Source: Amphiura filiformis
Lineage: Eukaryota > Echinodermata > Ophiuroidea > Amphilepidida > Amphiuridae
Reading direction: 5' to 3'
Assembly: GCF_039555335.1 (NCBI RefSeq)
Contig: NC_092646.1
Span: 23,624,893-23,688,892, forward strand
Length of the DNA stretch: 64,000 nt
Shown piece after piece: positions 44,401 through 54,564 of the stretch. Numbering within the stretch: position 1 is the stretch's first letter; each line of letters starts with the position of its first letter. Below the pieces are notes generated by a model, which was not told the DNA's origin, searched no databases, and worked only from the letters and a program-made list of their open reading frames with translations. Position numbers and translations under genes: made by a program.

Positions 44401-47400
44401 TGAACTGTACAAACTAACTTCCTGTAGAGAAACCCAGGATCTACATCTTTTTCTTTCTTTATTTTGTCATACTTTTCTTTTAGGCATCAGAAGGGTCAAA
44501 TGAAATCATTTTATGTCGGGGGACCTAATCAGCGCAAGGATTATCACCTTGAAGAAGGAGAAGAGGTAAGGTCAACAAACTAATCCCCTATGGGGAAAAA
44601 TTTTCCGACCCGATTGTCGCACACTCACATTCCCCGAATAATACCAACTCATCATTCTGACCTGTTCCGAACAGGGTTGGCCGGTTAAAACCGCCCCGGT
44701 TTAAACCCCGTGGTTAAAACCGGTTAAAACCAGGTTTAAACCGCCTAGTTTTGACCGCTAAAAAGTGGTCAAAACTGGTCAAAACCATTTTGATGCTACA
44801 AAATCAATTAAAATAAAGGAAAAAGACTGAAAATTTACCTCACTTGACATTTATTTTAATACAAACACTCAAAAAGTATCATATAAGTACAACAAACAAA
44901 CAAATTGATATCACTGTAGGTTATAACATTACTTTGTGTTACTCCATATACTAGAGTTGGTAAATCTAATAGCCTAATTATCAAAATTTTATAAACAATG
45001 TTTCCCCCACTGGTTTTAGTTTTCTTATTAACAATGATTAACTAGTCCATGTTGAGACTAAGTTATTTGGCACATTTGCAATTCTTCCTCAACTCATTAC
45101 TGTGACAGTAACCTAACACTATTGTCTTATTTGACAACAGATAACAATATTCAATTTATTTTTATATAATTTGCATTGCATTCATGTAGATCTTCAAAGT
45201 CATTCCTTGCAACTGTATACTTTATTGCAAAATGCAGCATGCTGTCCGGCTTTAACTTAGTAGGCCTCGTCAGTGAAATCTTCATTGAATAAAGTTCAGT
45301 TCCGCTTTAGCTGTTAACAACTTGGCTTTTGTCTTTTTTTGAAGGAACATTTTTTATATTAAATTCTTAATGATTTATTTATTAATTAAGATAAATAAAT
45401 CATATTATTTTATCATTATCCAAATAGTGATTAGTTATGTTAAATACATATAGGCCTACATGATACATCAATTTCATTTAACTTTAGAATACAAATCAGG
45501 TTTTGACCAGATTTGACCGGTTTTGACCGGTTTAAACCTGGTTTTAACCGCTTTGTGGACAAGACAGGTTTTGACCGGTCAAAAGAACGATTTGGAATGA
45601 TCCTGCCTAAACCGGACCTACCATATTTTCTATAATTAATGCCCCAGGGGCATTTTATTTTCAAAAAGGGGGGAGCATCAATTACAGAAGTCAAGATATA
45701 ATATCCTCATCACTTTGGCCCAGAGAAGATATCTTACACTTCCCACAATGCTTTTCTTCCATTTCACTTTTCTGTACTGATTTGCAGACTAGTCCAACGT
45801 GGGTCGATATTCGATAGTCACAAAAAGTAGCTCAAGAGTATCCAGATCTTGCAAAATATGTTTATTTCTTGACTAGAAGTATCGACCCATGCTTGACCTT
45901 TCTATTATCAACATGAAAACAAGTGAAACCTGTACAAAGTAATAGGAATGTCATTTGCTGTAATGAGGTAATGCGTCATGTTGCAATGGATAGGATATCT
46001 TTCTTGATATTGGCCACATATTTGGAATAATTAAAGAATGATTTTAGTTCTCTGTTAATTTACTGACCGACCATAAATTGTTATTGTTGTTACATGTATG
46101 TTATATAGTTATTCTACATGCAGAAGGGAGACATGTGTTTGAAGGTTGTGGAGCATGGCAAACATAGGGATGTCCCCATCAAGGAAGGAGAGGTAATTTC
46201 TACTTATGGCGGGTTGGAGGGGAGCATGATGACCTAGCAGTTTTGTACTCAAATATTGAGACAAATAAATCTGACACACAAGAGGAATGGGTTCTATATG
46301 TAGAAAAGATGTATGCTGGTATGTGTGTAGTTGCGTAAATCAGTTACGGTGTCAAAAACGTCAAGAATCAGGGAAAAAAGGGTATGTTTGACAGGGTTAG
46401 TATGAAACATAAAAAAAAAGCAAAATAACAATTTTGGATAGTAAAATGCGACCAAAATACTTGACTAAAGAGACGTTGGAGTATTATAGAAGCTCCAGGA
46501 AAATACTTCTTTAGAGTCCGTCTTTAGATATTTGTATGCCCATTGTGCATGCCCTATTGTGCATCATGTTGTGTCACAAAGGACATACTGGCATACAAAA
46601 TTCCCCGTTCACAAAGATATACTAGTACTTCTGGCATGTACAGGTATGCATCAAACAAAGAACATCAATTCAGTAGCTGGGAGTCTTGAAACCACCAACT
46701 TGTGACTTTGCATTCATTTCTTGCATTGGTAGCAGGTCATCACATATGTGAGCGTAATATCCACCTCAGAATACTAGGGGCTAGGGGGCCTAACAACTAC
46801 TGACTCAAGGAAGCCATTATAGATTATAAAATAATTTGTAAAAATTTTGTGATATCTGTTTGCTTTTTCTTGCATCAGATCTTTTTGCTTCCCGCATGCA
46901 TACCTCATTCACCTCAAAGGCAAGCCGATACTATTGGGTTGGTTCTGGAGAGGGAGCGTGCACTGGAAGAGTTGGATGCACTCAGGTTAGTAATATGGTC
47001 TTCTTCACTGTTTGTTTCTGTTTGTCTGTCTGTCTGTTTCTGAAGGGTAAACACTTGCATTTTCTTTTATATGAGAAATGCTTTTTAATACCTGTCTTTT
47101 GAAGGATTTGAACCTGGAACCTTACGATCACCGGACTGATGCTCAACCACCGTAGCTAATATAGCAGTGATGTTATTTAAGAAATAAAGGGTAATGCAGT
47201 ATCCTTTACACCCAAATAATGTGTCCGAGGCAGTAAAAACGTAAATAATGGGTGAGGTGCAGCCGAACCCATTATTTAAACGTTTTACTGCCGAGGACAC
47301 ATTATTTGCGTGTAATGCTGCACCCTTTATTTCTATTCTATTACCAGAAAATAGTGCGATTTAAAGAGAAAATATCATTTTTTGGCACAAATATTTTAAG

Positions 47401-50400
47401 TTGTTTACTTTAAGGTGGAGCGCGTACGCGTTAGTGACAGCGTGTATCGCAGAAATATTGCACGCGTAAGCAAGCGTGATGCTGGGCGTAGAATATGTTA
47501 AGGCGCTCACGACCCATTATTGCAGAATAATGGGCTCTCACGTGACGTGTTTTAACGAATCACAGTGCGCGATTTTGAATAATGGGTCGTAAGAGTAATA
47601 GATTATCTATTATAGGCCTTCAGTCCAAACCCTGCCATCTATTATCTTCTCTTGGAAATATTCTTCTCTAGAGCTCATACAAATCATTTCATAAATAAGG
47701 TGTGTTTTTTTTCAGTTTTGCTGTTCCTATCATTCTAAATGTATAAATGAAGAGAACGAAAGTCTGAATTGAATCTGTAGATGCTACCAATTAAACTTGT
47801 CTTTTATTATTCCAGGTATTTTGTGGAAGGAACAACCGAATCATTGTATGAAGAATGGTTCCACGTGGAGGATTTAGGTACACAGTTGGCACCAGTTATC
47901 AAGAGGTACTTTGCTTCAGAACAACATAAAACTGGCAAACCGATACCAGGTAATATGGGATGGGTGGTGTTGGGCTATTCCAGTTGACGTCCATACACCC
48001 CCTATGGAAGACATGACCGTAATCTCCCACACAGGGAGTGTAGGTTTCAAATGGAGTCACCCATTCAGGTAACCCCATTTGAAATTCACACTCCCTGTGT
48101 GGAAGATTAAAGGTCATGTCTTCCATATGGGGTGTATGGATTTCAAATGGAATAGCACATTTCTTTTGATCATGGTGTGCGATAATACACACTTACCAGA
48201 GGCACATACTTTTTAAGTGCGATGATGCAAGAACAATGCAAATAAAAGTGTCAATCATAGATTATCATCCGGGCGTGCAGAATCATAGTGATTGGCCGCA
48301 TCAACATGGACGTTTTACATGTGTGCTTTCCATGGGTGCTCGCTAAGCATGGATTCCTGGCTATCTCCTCTCTCAAAGCGATGTTGGAAATTAAGTAAGG
48401 TCCATAATAAAAACAGTTGTACATCACATTACAATGTAAAATACAATTTGATGTACAAGCTTGTGTTGGTCCTTCTACTGCAACTTGCAACCCTCCAGTT
48501 TTGAGCAAGAGCACATACTGCTAGGCCTACCGTGACCCCTTCTCCCCAAAGTACAACTAGTATATGTTTTGTACTTGTTTGTTTCTAGTTACTCAGTGCC
48601 TGGAATCCCCAATTACAATTGATAATAAGTCCAAAAAAAAAAAAAAAATTTGTTGTGTTGCCCTCACCCGACCGGTCCGATTTTTGAAAATTCTGGAAAA
48701 GTTTTTTAGTGTACAAAAGAATACCGACCCTAATTTTTTTTTTTTTTTCAGATTTCAAATTCAGATTTTTTTTTTTTAAGTCAGATTTTTAACATTTTCA
48801 GTCACAACAAAAGTGCATCTTCAACAATTCTTTGGCATTTTAAATGCTCATGCTTTAATTTTTTGTGGAAAATTTAGTGTACAATACTGTTAGCCACTCA
48901 TTGTAACCTTAAAATAGTAGAAATAGCATGTTATAAAATAAAAAAATATAATAAAAAAAATAAAAAATTCCGACCGTCCGGTCCTCTTGATTTTTGCCTT
49001 GTGAGGGCAACACAACAATTTTTTTTTTGGCCTAATCATCAATGCTTTGTACATATTCTTTCTAGGCACCATACCTGAGGATCCTCCCATTACAGTTGAT
49101 ACTAAAGAAACTTTAATGCAGCCATTTTGTTTCAAAGACTGGATGGAGAAACACAGTGAGGAGATTGACTCTAAAGGATCCAAGAAAGTCTTTGAAGGCA
49201 ACTTCCAATTTTCGGTAAGATAATGATATTATCAGATACTTACACTGATTAATAATTGGGCTATTCCATTTTAATCCACACTACCCCTGTGCCTGTGGAA
49301 GATTTTGGAAATATGTACCACAGAGGGAGTATGAATTTCAAATAGAATTAGCATATAAGGCAACTCACACTCACTCTGTGGAAGATTCAGGTCGAATCTT
49401 TCTCAGAGGATGTATGAAATTCAAATGGAGCTGCCTAATGTGCTAATTCCATATAAAATTCATACTCCCTCTGTGGAACATATTTCCAAAATCTTCCACA
49501 AGGTAGTGTGAATTTCATATGGAATAGCCCAATATACGCTTGGTTTGCACACCTGTTAACAACCCATTGACTTTGTGCTTTGATCATTTTGATCATGGTT
49601 CCGATCACAGATAGCTTGAACCAGTTGACCTGGCGATGATTGACGGTGACGTCACACATTGACAGCAAGTAATAGTATATGTGTGGATTTTTTATCATGT
49701 TCTTCTACGCTAGTCTCGTTCCCAGCCGATTTGTGCTCCTTCATCACTATACAAACCGTCTGGCGACAACATCATAGTACATCTTTTCTGATTGGCCAAT
49801 CATCATCATAAGCCCAAATTATGTTCAATCTCTCACCCTGATTGCCCACTGAACTCCTCTTTATCTGCTAATGTGGAAGATAAGATGTTTTCACCTAGAA
49901 ATCCTCCAAGTCTTTTAAAACTTTATAAAAGTCTGCTCCGAACAATCCTTGTGGACATGCATAGCATGGTGTTGCTACATGTATACATGTGTATATGCCC
50001 CATCTGGTTTGAATGTGTACGTGTGTACATCCCCCTTCTGGCATGAATCTCATTTATCAATTTTTAACAAACGCTTATCTTCTAGATGTGTAATGTTTGG
50101 TCAAACGACTTGTTTCTTGTCACTAGTTATTTGTCAGCTTGACAAATCTGCCTATTTCAGGCTTGAGTATATACAAGAAACTTGGCCCCCTGGATGCAAT
50201 GGCTATCACTGGCGTACCGTGGCCGCTGACTATAAGCGCTAGCGCCCTAAAAGCAACACATTTTGATGTATAGTACAATTTTTTCAAAATTTGTTATACT
50301 TTTCAAATTTTTTCCGCCCTTTTTTCTTTACTAGTTCTTTTTGCCGCCCCTTCTTTTTCCGCCGCCCCTTGATTTACCGCCCCTTCTTCTATCGCCGCCC

Positions 50401-53097
50401 CTTCGTTTTGGCCGTCCCCTGGCTTTTACCCCAGGGGGCTGGCACGCCCCAAAGCCCCCCAAAATATGCGCATGGCTATTGCGTGTATATGGAGAGGTAA
50501 GAGATACAGGCTGGAAAAAATAAATGTGATTTATTATCTAACTTTCAGATAACCATGCATGGTGCAGGTGATGAGGTTGGTGGTTGTGAAGCAGCCGAAA
50601 GCTGGCTATGGCAGTTGGTAAGATTTTAGCATTAATACATATTAACCTTGTACAACCTTTTCAATCCAGCTGCATACCCAATGAACCATGTTGTGTGATG
50701 GATTCCTGGCATGAAAGCATTTTTACTCATTCAGGGCTTACAATTTTTTAAACTTAAAAACAAAAAAAGGGCAATGGTGAACAATAGCCCAACAGACATT
50801 AACACGGTCAATGAACAGAATGATATGGAATGAAAGTGATGAAAGTTTACCAGCTGGTAATAGGCGGGACTCATAACATTGTGGATTGATATAGAATGGC
50901 ATACACACAGCTGGGCACAGCGCCTACTTGAACTACGCTCCGCGAATTGCGTGACGTATGTGTGCTTTTTGTGAATTTACACAGGCGCAAGTTCAAAAAC
51001 GAAATATTTCTCACCTATTATGAGCTGAGCGAAACAAAATCAAAACAAATGGATGGGGGATAACAAATGCCATCAAAAATATACATGACATAAAACCTAT
51101 CAACCTCAGTAGGCAGGCTACAATAATCCCAACCAGGCATTAAGCTAATGTACAATATTGTACATGCACTCTCAAATTCATGACCAGAAAATACTCTGCT
51201 GGTTTATGAAGTGGCAAGAATTCGAAGGTGTTCATACACTCTGCTCTTGCAAGACTGAATCCCTTCCTCAGTAATGTTGCCAACAATGGAGTCTGGAAGA
51301 TTGTTCCATAAAAGAGAAGAGCAGTGTGAATGAAGCTTCTATACAATAGGTCCATTTCGACCAGTTGGCAATTGAGTTAGCTGTGTTTTTGCAACTTGCT
51401 CGCTAGCATTTATGTGTTAAATAGACCTGCCCATTCTAAGGAGGGTACCCAGGCGGGGTGGTGTGTACTTGAAAGTATGGGTTTTGTGGCACCTCTCTCA
51501 TGGGTGTGGCCAGTAGCATAAAGGAGGTGGGGCATAGCAAGCACGTTGAGGATGGCTGGCTTTGAATTTTGTCATGCTATGGACAATAGGGCCATATGCC
51601 TTTCTGGTTGAATTTCACCTTCCAATTTGGCTTGCTAGCATTATATAAATGCTCCACAAAACTCATACATTTTGTGGTGTTTTTGTCGAATTTCTGGGTG
51701 TCACTTTTGGCTATATGGTGCTTTTTTTTAATAAGTGAAACTTGTAGGATTAAGATGAATATGGCTTTAACAAGTGTATAGAGAGTCGCTTAATAATGGT
51801 GCTCCTTAATAAGTGTAGGATTCGGGTGTATATTTCTCACAGAAGTTGACTTTTACTGTCATCATAGTAATGTCCAAACAAAAGGATATTGTATATTGAT
51901 TAAATGAACCATTTCATTTTCAACTTTTTTGTCAGGAGGGCAAGTCAGAAGTAACCGTCGGCAATGAGAAAGTGAAGAAATTTGAGTTGCCTAAGAACAG
52001 TATCATGCTCATACCCCAAGATACCAAGTAAGTTCTCAAATGGGTTTTTCACTTAATATCCACACTACCCCTGTGGAAGATTTTGGAAGTATCTCCTACA
52101 GGGGGAGTATGAATTTCAAATGGAATTAGCACATTAACCAATTCTATTTTAAACTCACCCTCCCTCTGTGGAAGATTTAGGTTAAATCTGTATCAGAAAG
52201 TGTATGAAATCCAAATGGAGCTGCCTAATGTGTTCATTCCGTTTGAAATTCATCTCCCCCTGTGGAAGATATTTCCAAAATCTTCCACAGAGGTGGTGCG
52301 GATTTCAGATGGAATAACCCAAAATCCACATCAAGAGATAATACACTACTCTTGTTAGATGCATTATGATGTATCTTTTACAAAAGCATCATCAAATGAT
52401 GACATGTAATGGCTACATTTGTTAAGTCCATGTTGGCTTTCTTAGGGAGGGATCACTATTTACACCAGGGGGGGGGGGAGCAGAAGTTTTAGGGGGAGAT
52501 GCAAAATTTTTTGATTGACTTGAAGGGGGACATGAAATTTTGCCCTTAATATTGGTTGGGGACATGAAATTATATACAAGGAATGAAGGATTCAAGAGGA
52601 GACATGAAATTTTTCCTTCGATATGAGGGGGTATGTGAAATATTTGTGTGGAAATATATGAATATCCTCTGTTCCCTTCCCTGGCGTAAATAGTGATCCG
52701 TCCCTTATGCCAACTGTAAAGGTCGGACTCCCAGTGATAGCTGTCTAAACCGCTCTGTCAAACATACAATCCCGTATTTCCACCCTTCCTTATACAGGTA
52801 CACAGGGCATAATATAACCAGTATCGCGTTGCATTTTGCTACACAATCTAGCCAAATTGCTATGCAATCACACAAACATAATTATGTCATTGCTATGTAC
52901 ATAATTATTGCTGTACAAATAAAACTTTGTCACAATTTTGCTGTACAAAATTCTGATGACACTAAATTATGCCTTGCAGGTACACAGCCAAGCGAGAGAA
53001 GGGTTCCAGATGCCTTGTATGCTACCAGGATCCACGCAAGAAGATATCACAAGAAGACAGGAAGAAAGCAGCAGCAGCAGAAGCAAAGAAAGAGTAG
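38379..53097 (+). CDS. HAAO: 3-hydroxyanthranilate 3,4-dioxygenase (9 coding exons)
   Basis: Exons: 38379-38467, 44484-44565, 46109-46192, 46879-46985, 47816-47949, 49066-49214, 50549-50617, 51936-52027, 52980-53097. All introns are GT-AG and phases join without a stop, giving 307 residues (human 286). The cytosolic Fe(II) cupin dioxygenase opens the ring of 3-hydroxyanthranilate to aminocarboxymuconate semialdehyde, which becomes quinolinate for NAD synthesis. Seen here: PPVCNKMM and [10 protein letters not shown]; iron ligands His51, Glu57 (in HLEEGEE) and His95 (in PHSPQR); substrate residues Arg47, Arg99 and Glu109; [10 protein letters not shown]; and the second cupin half from [13 protein letters not shown]. 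All catalytic residues are present. The start at 38379 (CAAGATGA) matches the family N-terminus. The C-terminus carries about 18 extra Lys/Ala/Glu-rich residues. Introns are full of MITEs. Confidence 0.97.
38508..38540. other. Perfect 14-bp stem hairpin in HAAO intron 1
   Basis: TCATGTACCAATAC (38508-38521) and its exact inverse (38527-38540) around a 5-nt loop, 40 nt downstream of the exon 1 donor. Confidence 0.85.
38960..39290. promoter_or_regulatory. Promoter-like segment within HAAO intron 1
   Basis: Within 160 bp lie CATTGGGCGG (inverted CCAAT plus GC box, 38981), TTACGTCATGAC (CRE-like, 39001) and GCCGCCATTTTG (a full YY1 core, 39106). A splice-donor-like AAG|GTGAGT follows at 39288-39289. 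This could be an alternative HAAO first exon or a start for a minus-strand transcript, where the YY1 word gives AAAATGGCGGCC. A 128-codon plus frame here (38983-39369) has no known domain. Inference only. Confidence 0.35.
39370..41014. other. HAAO intron 1, unannotated part
   Basis: No exon, repeat boundary or RNA gene could be supported. Short frames here have no family resemblance. Confidence 0.5.
41015..41773. mobile_element. Inverted-repeat element, AGGGGCTGTRCAATAATTAT ends
   Basis: AGGGGCTGTGCAATAATTAT at 41015 is inverted at 41754-41773. The arms continue about 6 bp further. A nested inverted pair rich in gggtacccg (about 41098-41135 and 41378-41402) encloses poly-A and poly-T runs. 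G-rich near-repeats (ttttggtgggccgagagggg) follow at 41650-41725. Non-coding, in HAAO intron 1. Confidence 0.8.
41774..42480. other. HAAO intron 1, AT-rich stretch
   Basis: No feature recognised. Confidence 0.4.
42481..43050 (-). pseudogene. Ty3/gypsy-like gag fragment, minus strand
   Basis: Minus-strand reading from 43038 gives [16 protein letters not shown] and then [20 protein letters not shown]. After a break it continues as [36 protein letters not shown] and [17 protein letters not shown]. These match the capsid-type Gag region of metazoan gypsy/Mag-like LTR retrotransposons. At least two frame changes are needed and no pol follows, so it is a truncated relic in HAAO intron 1. Confidence 0.65.
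43282..43878 (-). mobile_element. Possible LTR and primer-binding site of the gypsy-like relic
   Basis: On the minus strand, TGGTGTCAGAAACTG (43296-43282) resembles a primer-binding site and directly follows a sequence ending ACA, as an LTR end should. An AATAAA-type signal (plus ttatt, about 43368) lies inside. A TG start near 43878 is a guess; no second LTR was found to confirm it. Confidence 0.35.
43879..44483. other. End of HAAO intron 1
   Basis: AT-rich, ends with a pyrimidine tract and TTTTAG acceptor at 44479-44483. No other feature. Confidence 0.5.
44484..44565 (+). CDS. HAAO: HAAO coding exon 2
   Basis: Encodes [20 protein letters not shown] then HLEEGEE. It carries substrate Arg47 and iron ligands His51 and Glu57. 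Acceptor TTTTAG, donor GAG|GTAAGG; ends in phase 0. Confidence 0.97.
44680..45620. repeat. Element with GGTTTTGACC/GGTTAAAACC modules at both ends
   Basis: Clusters of short palindrome-like words (ggttaaaacc, accggttt, ttttgaccggt) at 44680-44790 and again, mostly inverted, at 45495-45620, enclosing 700 bp of AT-rich DNA. This looks like a terminal-repeat element in HAAO intron 2; exact ends are unclear. Confidence 0.55.
46109..46192 (+). CDS. HAAO: HAAO coding exon 3
   Basis: 84 nt, [20 protein letters not shown] and DVPIKEGE. The start is fixed by homology: human reads VFYQLEGDM here. The acceptor is ATATAG at 46108, with an in-frame second acceptor TGCAG 15 nt downstream. Donor GAG|GTAATT. 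Confidence 0.92.
46205..46290 (+). repeat. Single-copy relative of the 59.8-63 kb minisatellite
   Basis: gcgggttggaggggagcatg is followed by gacctagcag, then actcaaatattgaga and ctgacacacaagagg. The same order occurs at the right edge of the 37-bp array (62970-63049). It starts 13 bp after the exon 3 donor. Confidence 0.85.
46879..46985 (+). CDS. HAAO: HAAO coding exon 4
   Basis: [20 protein letters not shown] and [15 protein letters not shown] plus two bases of Arg. It carries iron ligand His95 and substrate residues Arg99 and Glu109. Acceptor CATCAG, donor CAG|GTTAGT. Confidence 0.97.
47100..47170 (-). mobile_element. tRNA-like SINE head, minus strand, HAAO intron 4
   Basis: On the minus strand, TTAGCTACGGTGGTTGAGC (A box) and GGTTCCAGGTTCAAATCC (B box) are 50 nt apart. 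A near-anticodon arm (atca/tgat) has a 6-nt loop, so this is a tRNA-derived relic and not a functional tRNA. Confidence 0.5.
47181..47333. mobile_element. Foldback unit, HAAO intron 4
   Basis: Arms gcattacacgcaaataatgt / acattatttgggtgta and gtaaaacgttt pair around a centre with ggttcggctgcacc near 47265. The related word aataatgggtc recurs to 47590. Confidence 0.75.
47816..47949 (+). CDS. HAAO: HAAO coding exon 5
   Basis: Completes Arg, then [36 protein letters not shown] and HKTGKPIP. Acceptor TTCCAG, donor CAG|GTAATA; ends in phase 1. It contains the diagnostic [10 protein letters not shown] block. Confidence 0.97.
47972..48157. mobile_element. CTATTCCATTT foldback MITE, copy 3 (HAAO intron 5)
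   Basis: tgggctattccagttgacgt to ttcaaatggaatagc, shorter than the other copies, 23 bp after the exon 5 donor. Confidence 0.85.
48631..49031. mobile_element. Inverted-repeat element with A-run/T-run ends (HAAO intron 5)
   Basis: CC plus an A run, then TTGTTGTGTTGCCCTCAC, is inverted at 49001-49031. Inner gaccggtccg and cgaccgtccggtc words also pair. It ends 35 bp before exon 6. Non-coding. Confidence 0.8.
49066..49214 (+). CDS. HAAO: HAAO coding exon 6
   Basis: Completes Gly, then [37 protein letters not shown] and [12 protein letters not shown]. This is the linker into the second cupin half. Acceptor TTCTAG, donor TCG|GTAAGA. Confidence 0.95.
49258..49530. mobile_element. CTATTCCATTT foldback MITE, copy 4 (HAAO intron 6)
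   Basis: Starts gggctattccattttaatcc and ends catatggaatagccc, a complete copy with all inner tggaagat modules. It begins 43 bp after exon 6. Confidence 0.92.
49531..50548. other. HAAO intron 6, remainder
   Basis: Mixed sequence with a C-rich repeat of ccgccccttctt-type words at 50310-50470. No further exon is needed between exons 6 and 7. Confidence 0.5.
50549..50617 (+). CDS. HAAO: HAAO coding exon 7
   Basis: 69 nt, [18 protein letters not shown] then WLWQL, aligned with human VIAYGQGSSEGL...VDVWLWQL. Acceptor TTTCAG, donor TTG|GTAAGA. Confidence 0.95.
50618..51935. other. HAAO intron 7
   Basis: No repeat boundary or RNA gene recognised. It ends with a good pyrimidine tract (caacttttttgtcag). 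Confidence 0.5.
51936..52027 (+). CDS. HAAO: HAAO coding exon 8
   Basis: [20 protein letters not shown] and [10 protein letters not shown] plus two bases of Lys; part of the second cupin barrel. Donor AA|GTAAGT. Confidence 0.95.
52041..52320. mobile_element. CTATTCCATTT foldback MITE, copy 5 (HAAO intron 8)
   Basis: Starts about 14 bp after the exon 8 donor. Its first arm is mutated (cacttaatatccacactacc); the right end gatttcagatggaataaccc is good. Confidence 0.88.
52444..52705. mobile_element. MITE, AGGGACGGATCACTATTTAC ends (HAAO intron 8)
   Basis: AGGGAGGGATCACTATTTAC at the left is inverted at the right (gtaaatagtgatccgtccct). The interior repeats gggggacatgaaattttg-like units three or more times. 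Non-coding, 262 bp. Confidence 0.88.
52980..53097 (+). CDS. HAAO: HAAO coding exon 9 (last)
   Basis: Completes Lys, then [20 protein letters not shown] and a basic/alanine-rich tail ending AAAAEAKKE before TAG (53095-53097). The part up to QDPRKK aligns with human TQDPACKK near its end; the last 18 or so residues are an extension. Acceptor CTTGCAG. Confidence 0.93.
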
Positions 53098-53261
53098 ATT
53101 CGTCTCCTGGTTGATTTATAATGTGGCATGCCAAACACGCAGGCCTTGGCACACTTTTACAAGGTGGTTGCTAACCTCTATGGCCTAATCTTGTCATAAA
53201 CCATTTACAACACCTTGTGAACTTGCCATGACCATTTACCGCCTATGTGTGATAACTACAT
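53098..53261 (+). other. HAAO 3' UTR region
   Basis: Presumed untranslated sequence after the stop. No AATAAA could be placed close by, so the transcript end is not defined. Confidence 0.4.
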
Positions 53262-53450
53262 TTATTTAGGGCGCCCTCAATGTAAGCCTTACTGATTTTA
53301 CTGAAGTTGTACCTATCGATTTATTCCCAGAGATTTATCGAAACTTCCGCAGTAAGTTTAAAATCTATAAAAGTATACTTACATGTTATTGTACATAGGT
53401 ACGCCGTACGTAATTTCAGTAAGGTGTACATTGAGGGCACCTTAGATAAA
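53262..53450. mobile_element. Short MITE, TTATYTARGGYGCCCTCAAT ends
   Basis: ttatttagggcgccctcaat at the left and attgagggcaccttagataa at the right are inverted, with agccttactga continuing the arms. 189 bp, probably inside the HAAO 3' UTR or just beyond. Confidence 0.85.
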
Positions 53451-53644
53451 TCACTGATTGTAATTAACGGCCGTATTGCAGTGAAGAAGCGTACAGTATA
53501 CGTACAATGGTGGGTGTGGCCACAACTCACATTTACATGTATGCATGTTTCCCTTAGCAACAAATGCAAAGATTTTTGAAAGCAATTAAGTTCAAATTTG
53601 ATTTATTACTTGTATCAAGTAAAAAGACTTTTCTATTTCATCGC

Positions 53645-53911
53645 ACCATTCCATTTAAAATCCACACTACCCCTGTGGAAGATTTAGCTAAAACCTTCCA
53701 TAGTGGGAGTGTGAGTTTTGAATAGAATAGACAATCTGGTTAACTTCCATTTGAAATACTCACTCCAGTTGTGGAAGCCATAATATAGGGAGAGTATGGG
53801 TTTCAAAATGATTAACCTTGACCAAGTACATTTGAAAAACAAACTCCCCCTGTAGAAGATATTTCCAAAATCTTCCACATGGGTAGTGTGGATTTCAGCT
53901 GGAATAGCCCA
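53645..53911. mobile_element. CTATTCCATTT foldback MITE, copy 6
   Basis: Starts accattccatttaaaatcc and ends gatttcagctggaatagccc, downstream of HAAO. Frames read across it (53684-54069 minus) are not genes. Confidence 0.9.
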
Positions 53912-54069
53912 TTGTGGCATGTAGACCATCTTAGCCTCAAAAAATTTTGGGCCAAAGTAGGGTAAAAACATTTCACATGCACTGGTCCATCAAATGCACA
54001 TTCATTTTGGGCTAAAATATCTGAAATTGAACATTTTTCGTGTTTGAAATGTCCATCTAAAATGGGCAC

Positions 54070-54355
54070 GAAGTGATGTAATAATTGGATTAACTATCAT
54101 AGCTATAAGTGAAAACAATTTTGAATATACCGTACTGCACTGGGATATTCACACTGTACCTCTGTATTGAACCATATCATGCTGATCACTCGCATCTGTA
54201 AGATTAGTATCTTTGAAAAGACCGGTATTGTATTCAATCTATGATTGCAGACATACACAAGTGATGAGTGCAACCTGCTTGTCGTGCAGCGCAGTATATT
54301 CAAAATTGTTTTCATCTATTGCTATGGTAGTTAATCAGATTTATTATGTCACTTC
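54070..54355. mobile_element. Foldback MITE, GAAGTGATGTAATAAT ends
   Basis: gaagtgatgtaataattgga pairs with the right end (aatcagatttattatgtcac), and gaaaacaattttgaatata pairs with tatattcaaaattgttttc. A partial relative is in TMEM26-like intron 2 (22519-22700). Confidence 0.88.
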
Positions 54356-54564
54356 ACCAACGTATAATGTGTTATAATTATGAGAAATATTTTTAAAATA
54401 AAGAACAAAAACATGTATAAACAAAAAATAGAAAAGCCATCAGGTTGCCTTATTAGTAGTGTAAGATAATGTACTATTTTCCTATATTCAAACAATAAAG
54501 TCAACATTTTATCTCTGTTTAGATTCATTATATATAAGGTTTTTACATGTTCTAGATATACAGT

